A stretch of 64,000 bases of DNA, from positions 32,625 to 96,624 of the forward strand of contig JBGVCT010000010.1 of NCBI GenBank assembly GCA_045118975.1, read 5' to 3'. The notes beneath the pieces were generated by a model, which had not been told where the DNA came from, made no database searches, and saw only the letters and a program-made list of their open reading frames with translations. Shown here in pieces: positions 1 to 7,402 of this stretch (the first letter of the stretch is position 1; each line of letters begins with the position of its first letter). Position numbers and translations under genes: made by a program. This DNA is from RGIG6178 sp045118975. GTDB taxonomy: Bacteria; Bacillota_I; Bacilli_A; RFN20; DUOF01.

Positions 1-404
1 AATGTTCTAACTAAAGCAGCTTCCTTTACTTTATCACTACTAGTTTCATTACTAACTGTAGCATTAGCAAATAGACCTGCAACATTATCAGATATAACAG
101 AATCAAGAACAACTCTATTAAGACCCTTGATGGTAATCTTACTAGAACCATCAGGATTCTTTCTATATGAAGTAATTTGACACAAACAACCAATCTTATA
201 AATGTTATTAAAACTCACATCGTCACTTTTTGAATTAATAAGCGATGAAAGAATGATATAGCTATCATGATTGGCTTGTGCACTTTCTACTGCATGAGCA
301 CTATCTGCCCTTACAATATCAAGAGAAGCACTATTATATGGAAGCATAATAAAGCCTCTTGTTGCTATTAACGGCAATGAAACTTTATCAAAATTGTTCT
401 CCAT
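1..404 (-). CDS. lon: Lon protease, N-terminal part (cut by window edge)
   Basis: ATP-dependent Lon protease, a cytoplasmic AAA+ enzyme that degrades misfolded and regulatory proteins. Only the first 134 residues are in the window. They read as the LON substrate-binding domain: the opening SLPLIATRGFIMLPYNSASL, followed by an aspartate/arginine stretch, matches the family pattern LPLLPLRGxVxFPxxxxPL. The AAA+ and Ser-Lys protease domains lie outside the window. The ATG at 402-404 has a strong AGGAGG ribosome site 6-7 bases upstream. The gene starts 19 bases after the tig stop, so the two are probably co-transcribed, which fits a protein-quality-control operon. There is no clpX between tig and lon, as some Bacilli have. 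Confidence 0.88.
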   Translation of the reverse strand, partial: MENNFDKVSLPLIATRGFIMLPYNSASLDIVRADSAHAVESAQANHDSYIILSSLINSKSDDVSFNNIYKIGCLCQITSYRKNPDGSSKITIKGLNRVVLDSVISDNVAGLFANATVSNETSSDKVKEAALVRT

Positions 405-423
405 AAAATTCCTCCTTTATCTA

Positions 424-1704
424 TTAAATATTATTCTCTTTTTTAAGGAAATCACTAACTTTTCTCATTAAGATATCACTAGCTAAAGAATCAACTCTAT
501 TTTCTAATGCTTTCTTAACATCTTCAACACTCATAGAGTATTGACTAGCCATTTCAGCATAAGCATTTTCTAAATCTGCTTCTTCAACTTTCAAGTTTTC
601 TTTTCTAGCAACCTCATACATAGTGAAAGTATACTTTAAGTTCTTTAAACAATCTTCTTCTAATTTCTTATGTAAATCATCATAGCTCATATTTAACATA
701 CCTAGATAGTTATCTAAAGTTAACCCTTGAGCACTTAATCTAGATTCAATGTTATGAATATTGTGGTGAACTTCTTCTTCAACTAATTCATTAGCAATTT
801 CATAAGTAGAAGAAGCAACAATTGTATCAACTAATTTAGTGTAAGTTGCATTATCGCTTTCAGCTTGCTTTCTAGTTTGAATTTGCTCTTTATAGTAAGC
901 CTTTAATTGCTCTAAAGTTTCTACATTATCTAAATTAGCATCTAAAGCTAATTCATCATTAATTTCAGGTAATACCTTTGTTTTGATAGCCTTAACAGTT
1001 ACTTTGAACACTGCAGGTTTTCCCTTTAAATTTTCTACATAATTTTCAGGGAAAGTAACATTGATATCTTTTGTTTCATTAGTATTCATACCAACGATTT
1101 GATCTTCAAATCCTGGAATAAATGTATTAGAACCAATTGTTAAATCATAATCAGTACCTTTACCACCCTCGAAAGCAACGCCATCAACAAATCCTTCAAA
1201 GTCAATAGTAGCGATATCTCCACTTACAACACTACCAGTTTCTTTAACTACGATTTCAGCACTTCTTTCTTGTAATTTTTTAACTTCTTCTTCGATTTCA
1301 GTTTCAGTTACACCAACTGGAGTCTTTTCAACCTTAAGTGCTTTGTATTCTCCAAGTTCAACCTTAGGCTCACCTACAACTGTAATATCACATTCAACTT
1401 CTTCCATGCTAACTTTTTTAACATCTACTCTAGGTTGAACGATTGGTTTTAAATTATTATCTGTAATAACTTTAGCATAATTTTCATTTAAGAAATAATT
1501 AATTGCCTCATTGAATACATCTTCTAATTTAATCTTACTTCTCACCATTTCTTTAGGTGCTTTACCTTTTCTAAATCCAGGTAAACTAATCTTAGTTTCA
1601 AGCTTACTATAAGCCTTTTCTATTTTGCTAGCCCACTCTTCATTGCTAGCCTTTAAAGTAACAATAGTTTTACAATTTTCTAATGTTTGAATGTTTGTTT
1701 CCAT
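424..1704 (-). CDS. tig: Trigger factor (ribosome-associated chaperone)
   Basis: Trigger factor binds at the ribosomal exit tunnel and folds nascent chains. The 426-aa length is normal. The ribosome-binding signature LPGFRKGKAP is at about residues 41-50. A PPIase domain of FKBP type spans roughly 155-245 (GDIATIDFEGFVDG, GSNTFIPGFEDQIVGM). The C-terminal helical chaperone domain follows. The start is supported by AAGGAGA 8-9 bases upstream. A clear promoter (TTGAAC-N17-TATAAT) lies at 1739-1767 and lon follows closely, so this is the first gene of a short chaperone/protease operon. Confidence 0.97.
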   Translation of the reverse strand: METNIQTLENCKTIVTLKASNEEWASKIEKAYSKLETKISLPGFRKGKAPKEMVRSKIKLEDVFNEAINYFLNENYAKVITDNNLKPIVQPRVDVKKVSMEEVECDITVVGEPKVELGEYKALKVEKTPVGVTETEIEEEVKKLQERSAEIVVKETGSVVSGDIATIDFEGFVDGVAFEGGKGTDYDLTIGSNTFIPGFEDQIVGMNTNETKDINVTFPENYVENLKGKPAVFKVTVKAIKTKVLPEINDELALDANLDNVETLEQLKAYYKEQIQTRKQAESDNATYTKLVDTIVASSTYEIANELVEEEVHHNIHNIESRLSAQGLTLDNYLGMLNMSYDDLHKKLEEDCLKNLKYTFTMYEVARKENLKVEEADLENAYAEMASQYSMSVEDVKKALENRVDSLASDILMRKVSDFLKKENNI

Positions 1705-1738
1705 TTTTATATTTCTCCTTTACAACACATACCGCTTA

Positions 1739-1767
1739 ATTATAACAAATAAAAACTGCAAGTTCAA
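1739..1767 (-). promoter_or_regulatory. Sigma-A-type promoter of tig-lon
   Basis: On the minus strand: -35 TTGAAC (1762-1767), 17-base spacer, -10 TATAAT (1739-1744) preceded by TGT, an extended -10. The -35 box sits inside the 3' arm of the terminator hairpin of the upstream gene. Transcription would begin near 1732, about 28 bases before the tig ATG. Confidence 0.72.
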
Positions 1768-1797
1768 TTGTTTCAATTATATTGAACATGCAGTTTT
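1750..1797 (-). terminator. Rho-independent terminator of the 289-aa gene
   Basis: A long stem of about 17 pairs with one mismatch (AAAACTGCA-GTTCAAT against ATTGAAC-TGCAGTTTT) is followed on the minus strand by a T-rich tract. The 5' arm contains the last codons and stop of the upstream gene. Confidence 0.75.
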
Positions 1798-2646
1798 AAG
1801 TAGATTTAATATTTCTTCTTCATTATTTTTATCTATTTTATAGATAATTGATAGTTTTTCATCTTCTTCTCCATACATTTTTAATGAATGTAAATGGATA
1901 CAATAAGCGATAAATCCATACTCTTCTTCTTTAATCTTATTTGGATAAATTTCACTTAGATATAACATTAAATTTTCTAAAGCCAAATTCATCAAATTAG
2001 GATTTTGCTTACCAATATTATCCTCAAGAATCTTTTTTAGAATTGCATAATCTTCACATTCTAAAACATTCTCACTGTTAATAGGATTTATAAAGGATTT
2101 TTTACCCTCATTTATTAACTCAAATTCCCTATTTACACCTTGACTTCTCAAAGCATCAATTAGCATTACCTTAAATATATTTCTAATCCTTCTTTTAAAG
2201 AAAACTTGAATAGAATCCAAGAAGTCTCTAATGTTTAATTTACACATCTCAACAATAGCTAAAATGATAACATTTTTATCACTATTAGTCTCAAGTATTT
2301 CCCTTATCTTCTCTCTTGATAAAACAAACTCCTTAGCCTCTTTTTCTTTATATGCTAATTCGTTATATATATCTTTAAATCTATCTTCATATAATGCAGG
2401 AATATATGGCATAGATAATTCTTCTTTCACTATTTTCAAGGCCTTTTCTTTATTGTTTGCCTTGATTAGAGAGTATAAGTAGATGATCATAACATCATAA
2501 AACTTACTAGAAAAAGCAGATAACTTCTTTTCAATGTACAGAACACATTGTATATATTTGTGTTCGTTATACATCTTTTGGAATTCATCAAGTAAAGTAT
2601 TTTCATCTAAGCAGCTTAAAATTTTTTCATCAAAAACAAACTCCAT
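1777..2646 (-). CDS. Hypothetical helical-repeat protein, 289 aa
   Basis: Not recognised. The protein is cytoplasmic, without signal peptide or membrane segment, and rich in Lys/Glu/Leu helices that resemble TPR-like solenoids (for example YIQCVLYIEKKL and NNKEKALKIVKEEL). A longer frame opens at 2706, but it would run into the tRNA gene. The ATG at 2644-2646 has a perfect GGAGGAAG site a few bases upstream, so I start there, at MEFVFDEK. It begins 33 bases after the CCA end of tRNA-Arg and may be read through from that promoter. It ends in a strong terminator. Confidence 0.75.
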   Translation of the reverse strand: MEFVFDEKILSCLDENTLLDEFQKMYNEHKYIQCVLYIEKKLSAFSSKFYDVMIIYLYSLIKANNKEKALKIVKEELSMPYIPALYEDRFKDIYNELAYKEKEAKEFVLSREKIREILETNSDKNVIILAIVEMCKLNIRDFLDSIQVFFKRRIRNIFKVMLIDALRSQGVNREFELINEGKKSFINPINSENVLECEDYAILKKILEDNIGKQNPNLMNLALENLMLYLSEIYPNKIKEEEYGFIAYCIHLHSLKMYGEEDEKLSIIYKIDKNNEEEILNLLKTACSI

Positions 2647-2678
2647 ACTTCCTCCATATTTTTTCGTTATAATAAAAA

Positions 2679-2755
2679 TGGCGTCAACGAAGGGATTCGA
2701 ACCCATGACCTACGGCTTAGAAGGCCGTTGCTCTATCCAACTGAGCTACGTTGAC
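2679..2755 (-). tRNA. tRNA-Arg (anticodon TCT)
   Basis: Complete 77-base cloverleaf. The 7-bp acceptor stem is GTCAACG/CGTTGAC. The D arm contains AGCTCAGTTGGATAGAGC, and the anticodon stem ACGGC/GCCGT encloses the loop CTTCTAA with anticodon TCT. The T arm contains GGTTCGAATCC, and CCA is encoded at 2679-2681. It reads AGA codons, which are heavily used in this AT-rich genome. Confidence 0.97.
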
Positions 2756-2766
2756 ACACGAGAAAT

Positions 2767-2794
2767 ATTATAACAACTTTTTTTTAAATTACAA
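2767..2794 (-). promoter_or_regulatory. Promoter of tRNA-Arg
   Basis: Minus strand: -35 TTGTAA (2789-2794), 16-base A-rich spacer, -10 TATAAT (2767-2772) preceded by TGT. The expected start near 2760 is about 5 bases before the mature tRNA 5' end. Confidence 0.65.
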
Positions 2795-2800
2795 GCAAAA

Positions 2801-3547
2801 TTAATCAATATTTCCGTCAATATAGCTATCTAAGTCATTTGGAAAGCTTATAGTCACATCGTTTGAACCATAATTATTAAATTTATAACTTATTGTGGTA
2901 GTATCATTTTTACCATCAATAGTATAGTAAAGACTCAATACATTACCATCTCCACCAATAATTAATTTATAATCTAGCATTTCATTACCTTTACAATTTT
3001 CAAATGCAGGGCATGCAGCGCTAAATGTTGCAACAGCTTCCCCATCTATTTTTTCAATAACAAATCCATGCACATCATCAATACTAAAGATTGGTGCAAG
3101 ATTAGTTTGAATACCTACCCTACATGAAGTAGTAGAACAATTATGAATATTGAAATAATCTTCATAACTTGTACTTTCTTTTATCCTCTCTTCTAGTACA
3201 CCAGGTATTTGTTTTTTACTATATAATGTATTAGTAACATCCACATAATAATAATCATTTGAACTCACTTTAGTAGATAAAACATAATCGCTAATCTTAT
3301 ACTCTGCCTCCACTATATCTCCATTTTTATTACCATCAAAGATAAACTTAGCATCAATGATTGTTCTAGAATAAGAAGATGGATCAGCTTTACTAGTTAC
3401 ATTTTCAATTCTAGTAAAAGATATAGCATCTGTACTATTAAAATTATTTATCGCGTTATTATAAGTTGTTTCATTAACCCTTCCACAACTACACCCACAA
3501 AGTATAGCTACAATAGCAAGTGAAATTAATCCCTTAGTTTTCTTCAT
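2801..3547 (-). CDS. Putative lipoprotein, 248 aa
   Basis: Function not recognised. The N-terminus is a lipoprotein signal: MKKTKGLISLAIVAILCGC, with lipobox L-C-G-C and the lipidated Cys at about residue 19, so it should be anchored outside the cytoplasmic membrane. The mature part is Ser/Thr/Asp-rich with several cysteines (Cys pairs near SCGR and CSTTSC) and looks beta-rich. It resembles in a general way secreted lipoproteins that measure or bind ligands. A ribosome site AAAGGAGG precedes the ATG. The start overlaps the end of the upstream gene by 14 bases, so the two are translationally coupled. Confidence 0.72.
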   Translation of the reverse strand: MKKTKGLISLAIVAILCGCSCGRVNETTYNNAINNFNSTDAISFTRIENVTSKADPSSYSRTIIDAKFIFDGNKNGDIVEAEYKISDYVLSTKVSSNDYYYVDVTNTLYSKKQIPGVLEERIKESTSYEDYFNIHNCSTTSCRVGIQTNLAPIFSIDDVHGFVIEKIDGEAVATFSAACPAFENCKGNEMLDYKLIIGGDGNVLSLYYTIDGKNDTTTISYKFNNYGSNDVTISFPNDLDSYIDGNID

Positions 3548-4433
3548 AATTTGCCTCCTTTTTTAATGCAATTTCAGCAAGAGCAAATGCAGAATCTGTA
3601 ACTACCTTGATTTGGCTCCAAAGCTCTTCAGTATAGTAACTTTCGCTTACATACTCAAATTGAGTAATACCTCTTTTAACAATAGCAACATGTATCTTAG
3701 ATAATCTAACTAAATCAATACCTAATTCCTCATAATAAGCCTTAGTATCTCCACTAGCCTTTTCCATACATCTTAGTGCTTCTAATAAAGTATAAGAAAC
3801 CGCATCCATACATGCTCTATCATCACAAAATTCTCTAAACTCATCTACTTCACATCTTTGAAGGTGGTTATCCATTCTTTCAACATAATCAAGTAACATT
3901 AAAATATCCTTAATCATATTAACATTACCAACTTCAACATGAGCCGCTAATTTCTTTCTTGTAGTTTCAAGTGAAATACTACCATTAAAAGTAATACCTC
4001 TAATAATAGTCTTAAGTTTAGAATTAGCAAGAATATCTTCTTTTATATCACTTTGATATCCCAATATATCAGAGAACACCTTTTCCATGTTCTTCACAAC
4101 TATATCATTAAATGGAATAAATGGCTTACTCTTAATTTTTCCTGGAGCAATAACAATAATTCCAAGACTTTGAAGTCCTTTAATATGAGATCCTGGTAAT
4201 AAACTAAGTAGCTTTCTAATTTGCAAAATATTATTCAAACATGCATCATTGAAAGTAGGATCCTTACTTGCTCCCTCTTTAATTGACTCATAGCCAAATA
4301 CATAGAGATAGCTTTTAATTTTTGTTAATAAGTCATTACATCTAGAAACTATAACCTTATCATCATAGCTCCAGTTTTCAAACATACCCTTTAAGTTTTT
4401 ATCTTTTAATAGGTAATCATACAATTCTTCCAT
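3534..4433 (-). CDS. Hypothetical protein, 299 aa
   Basis: Not recognised. It is a soluble, mainly helical protein without signal sequence or membrane segment. A Cys/Asp-rich stretch (EFCDDRACMD) lies at about two thirds of its length. The ATG at 4431-4433 is chosen; a GTG three bases earlier is also possible, since GGAGAG sits at usable distance from both. The gene overlaps the following lipoprotein gene and so may share its task. An involvement in the cell envelope would be inference only. Confidence 0.65.
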   Translation of the reverse strand: MEELYDYLLKDKNLKGMFENWSYDDKVIVSRCNDLLTKIKSYLYVFGYESIKEGASKDPTFNDACLNNILQIRKLLSLLPGSHIKGLQSLGIIVIAPGKIKSKPFIPFNDIVVKNMEKVFSDILGYQSDIKEDILANSKLKTIIRGITFNGSISLETTRKKLAAHVEVGNVNMIKDILMLLDYVERMDNHLQRCEVDEFREFCDDRACMDAVSYTLLEALRCMEKASGDTKAYYEELGIDLVRLSKIHVAIVKRGITQFEYVSESYYTEELWSQIKVVTDSAFALAEIALKKEANYEEN

Positions 4434-4489
4434 CACTATCTCTCCTCACTCAATAATTATAGCCAAAAAACGCTTTTATTAATAGCCTT

Positions 4490-6046
4490 TTAAATCTTTT
4501 TAATTACAAATAGATGTGGTGCTAAACCACCAGTTTCAGTATATATATCTTTAACTAATTTTAATTTTTTATTATCTTTTACAACCTTCTTTAATAAAGC
4601 TAGCTCAGTTGTAAGCAAAATAGCAACCCCACCATCATTTAAAAGACTAGGTAACTTTCTAACAAAAGCCTTATAAAGAATCTCATTTTCCTTATGGTTA
4701 GAAACCCTATTACCATATGGCATATTAGAGATAATCTCATCATAAAATCCTTCATGCTCTAAAACATCTTGATTAATTAAATTAACACTCAAACCTAATT
4801 TACCAGTATTTACTTTAGAATATTCAATAGCATCTTTATCAATATCTACTCCCGTTAAATTAACTCTAGAAATAAAACTTCTCTCTACAAGTACTGTAGA
4901 GGTACCACAAAACGGATCAAGTACATTTGCATCTTCTTTTAAATATTGTTTAACTTCCTCAAGCATCATATTAGCACTACTTGGATTAATCGAAGCAGGT
5001 AAATCCTTCACTCTATAATCATATCTAGCATCCTTAAAAGTACAAATCTTATACAAAACATCGCACTTTTCACCCTTATCAATAATTCTAATTTCAAATT
5101 CATAAAGTGAAGCATTATTAACATAGGCATCTCCATATCGATTATGAACAAAAGCATTTACTTTATCATACATATTAATCTTTTCTTGCTTATTTTTCTC
5201 GCTAATATATTCAACCCTATAACTAAATGCTCCCTCACCAATATGAGACTTTTCTAGTATCTTAGAATCTAAAAACTTAGCAATATTATTTAACATATCA
5301 TCATTTGCTATATCAAATCCATTTATACTAATTAAAGCCTCATAAAAACATCTAACCTTAAATACCCTATTTAAATCATCACTAGTAATCAAAACTCCCT
5401 CTTCTAGTTTTCTAGCATTATTAAATAAAGATTTAATCTTAGCATATGAAGCATTTACAAGTGGTTTCATACAAGTAAGATATAAATCAACATCTCTATC
5501 TAATTTATTAAATTTATGATTTATAGCACCACTTGTTTTATTTAAAACCTTATTAACACTATTTAAAATCTCATTATAGTGAACTTCTAATAAATCCCCT
5601 TCATTGTATCTTTTATACAAAAATTCCAAATATTTATTTAATATTTCCTCAATATTTTTAATTTTATAATTACCTAAGCAAAGTACTAATGAAGAAATAC
5701 AAAAATTAGTTTCTTCCTTCTTTAATTGCTTAATTAAATCAATAGCATAATCCTTATGTAAAAAGTTACCCATAAATACATAAGCATTCTTTCTTGTTTT
5801 ACTATCCTCTGCATTTATAAGTATGTCAAAATGAGTTCTTTTGAACTTATCTTTTAAATAATCACACACTCTTTTTTTTCTTGAAAGTATATTTAAAAAA
5901 TAAGCATTATTTCTAAGTTCTTTATATTGTAAAATATTAGATAAAACAATATCCACATACAATTTATAATCCTCAAGCATAACTGCAAGTAATTCATTTC
6001 TAATTTTTTCATCTTTTTCAAGATAATACTTAGCTAAAATCTCCAT
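4490..6046 (-). CDS. SAM-dependent RNA methyltransferase with helical-repeat N-terminus
   Basis: The C-terminal third is a Rossmann methyltransferase of the UPF0020/RlmL-Trm14 type. SAM-binding motif I VLDPFCGT is at about 375-382, acidic motif II GVDIDKDAIEYS follows, and the catalytic motif NMPYG is at about 441-445, a variant of NPPY used for amino methylation of bases. The first 250 residues look like HEAT-type helical repeats, with a THUMP-like or ferredoxin-like segment before the catalytic domain. An RNA guanine-N2 methylase is the best guess; the substrate is unknown. A frame from TTG at 6061 exists, but the ATG at 6044-6046 with GGTGA upstream gives the better start (518 aa). Confidence 0.75.
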   Translation of the reverse strand: MEILAKYYLEKDEKIRNELLAVMLEDYKLYVDIVLSNILQYKELRNNAYFLNILSRKKRVCDYLKDKFKRTHFDILINAEDSKTRKNAYVFMGNFLHKDYAIDLIKQLKKEETNFCISSLVLCLGNYKIKNIEEILNKYLEFLYKRYNEGDLLEVHYNEILNSVNKVLNKTSGAINHKFNKLDRDVDLYLTCMKPLVNASYAKIKSLFNNARKLEEGVLITSDDLNRVFKVRCFYEALISINGFDIANDDMLNNIAKFLDSKILEKSHIGEGAFSYRVEYISEKNKQEKINMYDKVNAFVHNRYGDAYVNNASLYEFEIRIIDKGEKCDVLYKICTFKDARYDYRVKDLPASINPSSANMMLEEVKQYLKEDANVLDPFCGTSTVLVERSFISRVNLTGVDIDKDAIEYSKVNTGKLGLSVNLINQDVLEHEGFYDEIISNMPYGNRVSNHKENEILYKAFVRKLPSLLNDGGVAILLTTELALLKKVVKDNKKLKLVKDIYTETGGLAPHLFVIKKI

Positions 6047-6112
6047 ATAATCACCACACAATTATTCTATCATTACTTTATACTTTAGACCACATTTTCT
6101 TTAAAAAAGAAA

Positions 6113-6133
6113 ATAGGAAGAATCTCTTCCTAT
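6113..6133 (-). terminator. Terminator after gerM
   Basis: Perfect 9-bp stem ATAGGAAGA/TCTTCCTAT with a 3-base loop, followed on the minus strand by a T-rich run. It overlaps the gerM stop codon. Confidence 0.72.
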
Positions 6134-7098
6134 ATTTTTATTTCATTTATATTAACACGACTAACTTTTTCTTCACTATTATTATAACCATTCACCATGA
6201 CAGCATCATCATTAACAAAAAAATTAACCTTATAATCTAAGTCATTGTAATAGAGAGTAACCACTATTAATTCATACACTCTACTATCGACCAAATTTTC
6301 TTCAACTAAATATGATTCATCAACTCTTATATTCATCTCATCATCTACTTTTTCAATTCCTTTTAGATCATCAATAAGATTTAACTTTTTAAATCCAGAA
6401 ACAACACTAACATCTTTTTTATAAGCTTCAACGATGCTCACCTCACTACTTGACTCTACATATCTAGTGATTGGAACATAATAATCTCTATCCCCAACTC
6501 TTTTAGAATATACAACCACAACCTCTTTACAATTTAAACACTTATTTATTCTTTCTCCATATTTATTGATTCCAATACTCTTATCTAAAACTTCTGGTAG
6601 TTTTAATCCATTCAAAGGCATGCTCTTTAAAACATCCCCTTCTACACTTATAGTAAGCCCTTTTATCTCATCAAATTCCAAAACACTCCAAGTTAACGCC
6701 TCAATTATTTTTTCCTCTAAATCCTTATTATAAATCAAAAACTCCTTAGAAAAATCTATATTCAAAATCCCATCTTTTAATTCTATTTTATTAATTTTAA
6801 TATCTTTTGCTAATACACTATTAAATCCTTTAACTTCTAAATCTCTTAATTTAGAAACAACTGTATATATTTCATCAATAAGATGATTTCCCTTATTAAC
6901 CTTAATGGTCAATGGAAAAAGAGTATTAGAATCATCAAGCATATATACACTTCTATAATTAGATTCCTCAAATTCATAGACAAACTCACTATTTAAATTA
7001 TTCTCTTTATTATTAATAAGACCCACACTAACCACACTTGTAATTATAACAAGTGGTAACCCTATAATATAAATCAATTTACTTTTAAACTTTTTCAT
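6130..7098 (-). CDS. gerM: GerM-like spore protein (two GerMN domains)
   Basis: GerM is a membrane-anchored sporulation protein of the mother cell, needed in Bacillus for engulfment/SpoIIIAH-SpoIIQ assembly and germination. This 322-aa protein has one N-terminal membrane segment (about residues 10-28, LIYIIGLPLVIITSVVSVGL). Two similar extracytoplasmic modules follow: the first contains the GerMN pattern LKDGILNIDFSKEF with ALTWSVLEF, and the second contains VYSKRVGDRDYYVPITRYV. The start is ATG at 7096-7098; an upstream in-frame GTG lies within the ribosome site GGGTG. It is next to gerE, as in Bacillus where both genes lie in one neighbourhood. Confidence 0.82.
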   Translation of the reverse strand: MKKFKSKLIYIIGLPLVIITSVVSVGLINNKENNLNSEFVYEFEESNYRSVYMLDDSNTLFPLTIKVNKGNHLIDEIYTVVSKLRDLEVKGFNSVLAKDIKINKIELKDGILNIDFSKEFLIYNKDLEEKIIEALTWSVLEFDEIKGLTISVEGDVLKSMPLNGLKLPEVLDKSIGINKYGERINKCLNCKEVVVVYSKRVGDRDYYVPITRYVESSSEVSIVEAYKKDVSVVSGFKKLNLIDDLKGIEKVDDEMNIRVDESYLVEENLVDSRVYELIVVTLYYNDLDYKVNFFVNDDAVMVNGYNNSEEKVSRVNINEIKI

Positions 7099-7150
7099 TA
7101 TTTTCACCCACTAATAAATCATATTATTTCAAAAATAAAATATGCAAAAA

Positions 7151-7173
7151 AAATAGCCCTTATAAGGCTATTT
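7151..7173 (-). terminator. Terminator after gerE
   Basis: AAATAGCC/GGCTATTT stem with a 7-base loop, followed by eight T on the minus strand. The last gerE codons and stop (7160) lie inside the hairpin. Confidence 0.75.
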
Positions 7174-7360
7174 CTTCTAATTTAATTAATTCAATAATCG
7201 CTTGTGACCTACTAGTTACATCTAATTTTTGAATAACATTAGAAATGTGATTTCTAACTGTTTTTTCACTAATAGAAAGTAATGACGCTATATCACTTGT
7301 AGTCTTATTACATATTAACAAATTAAATATTTGTTTTTCCCTAGCAGTTAGAATAGACAC
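7160..7360 (-). CDS. gerE: GerE, LuxR-type late sporulation regulator
   Basis: A 66-aa protein that is nothing but a LuxR/FixJ helix-turn-helix: LTAREKQIFNLLI, then TSDIASLLSISEKTVRNHIS as the recognition helices, then VIQKLDVTSRSQAI. GerE of Bacillus (74 aa) has the same stand-alone design and controls coat genes in the mother cell together with sigma-K. Its position between uvrC and gerM supports the identity. The start is GTG (7358-7360) with GGGAGG about 10 bases upstream. A sporulation-like -10 element CATACTATA lies at 7384-7392. Confidence 0.88.
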   Translation of the reverse strand: MSILTAREKQIFNLLICNKTTSDIASLLSISEKTVRNHISNVIQKLDVTSRSQAIIELIKLEEIAL

Positions 7361-7383
7361 TTCCTTTTACCTCCCTGCTAGTA

Positions 7384-7392
7384 TATAGTATG
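7384..7392 (-). promoter_or_regulatory. Sporulation-type -10 element before gerE
   Basis: Minus strand CATACTATA fits the CATAnnnTA -10 consensus of sigma-K (and is near that of sigma-E). The start would be near 7377, 17 bases before the GTG. No convincing -35 at the right distance was found (an AC lies 13 bases upstream, closer than usual). Confidence 0.35.
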
Positions 7393-7402
7393 CATTTAAT
7401 TT

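Noticed and set aside
2534..2773. Plus-strand 79-aa frame over the tRNA-Arg gene
   Set aside because: It runs through a complete tRNA and opposite a coding gene; no ribosome site.
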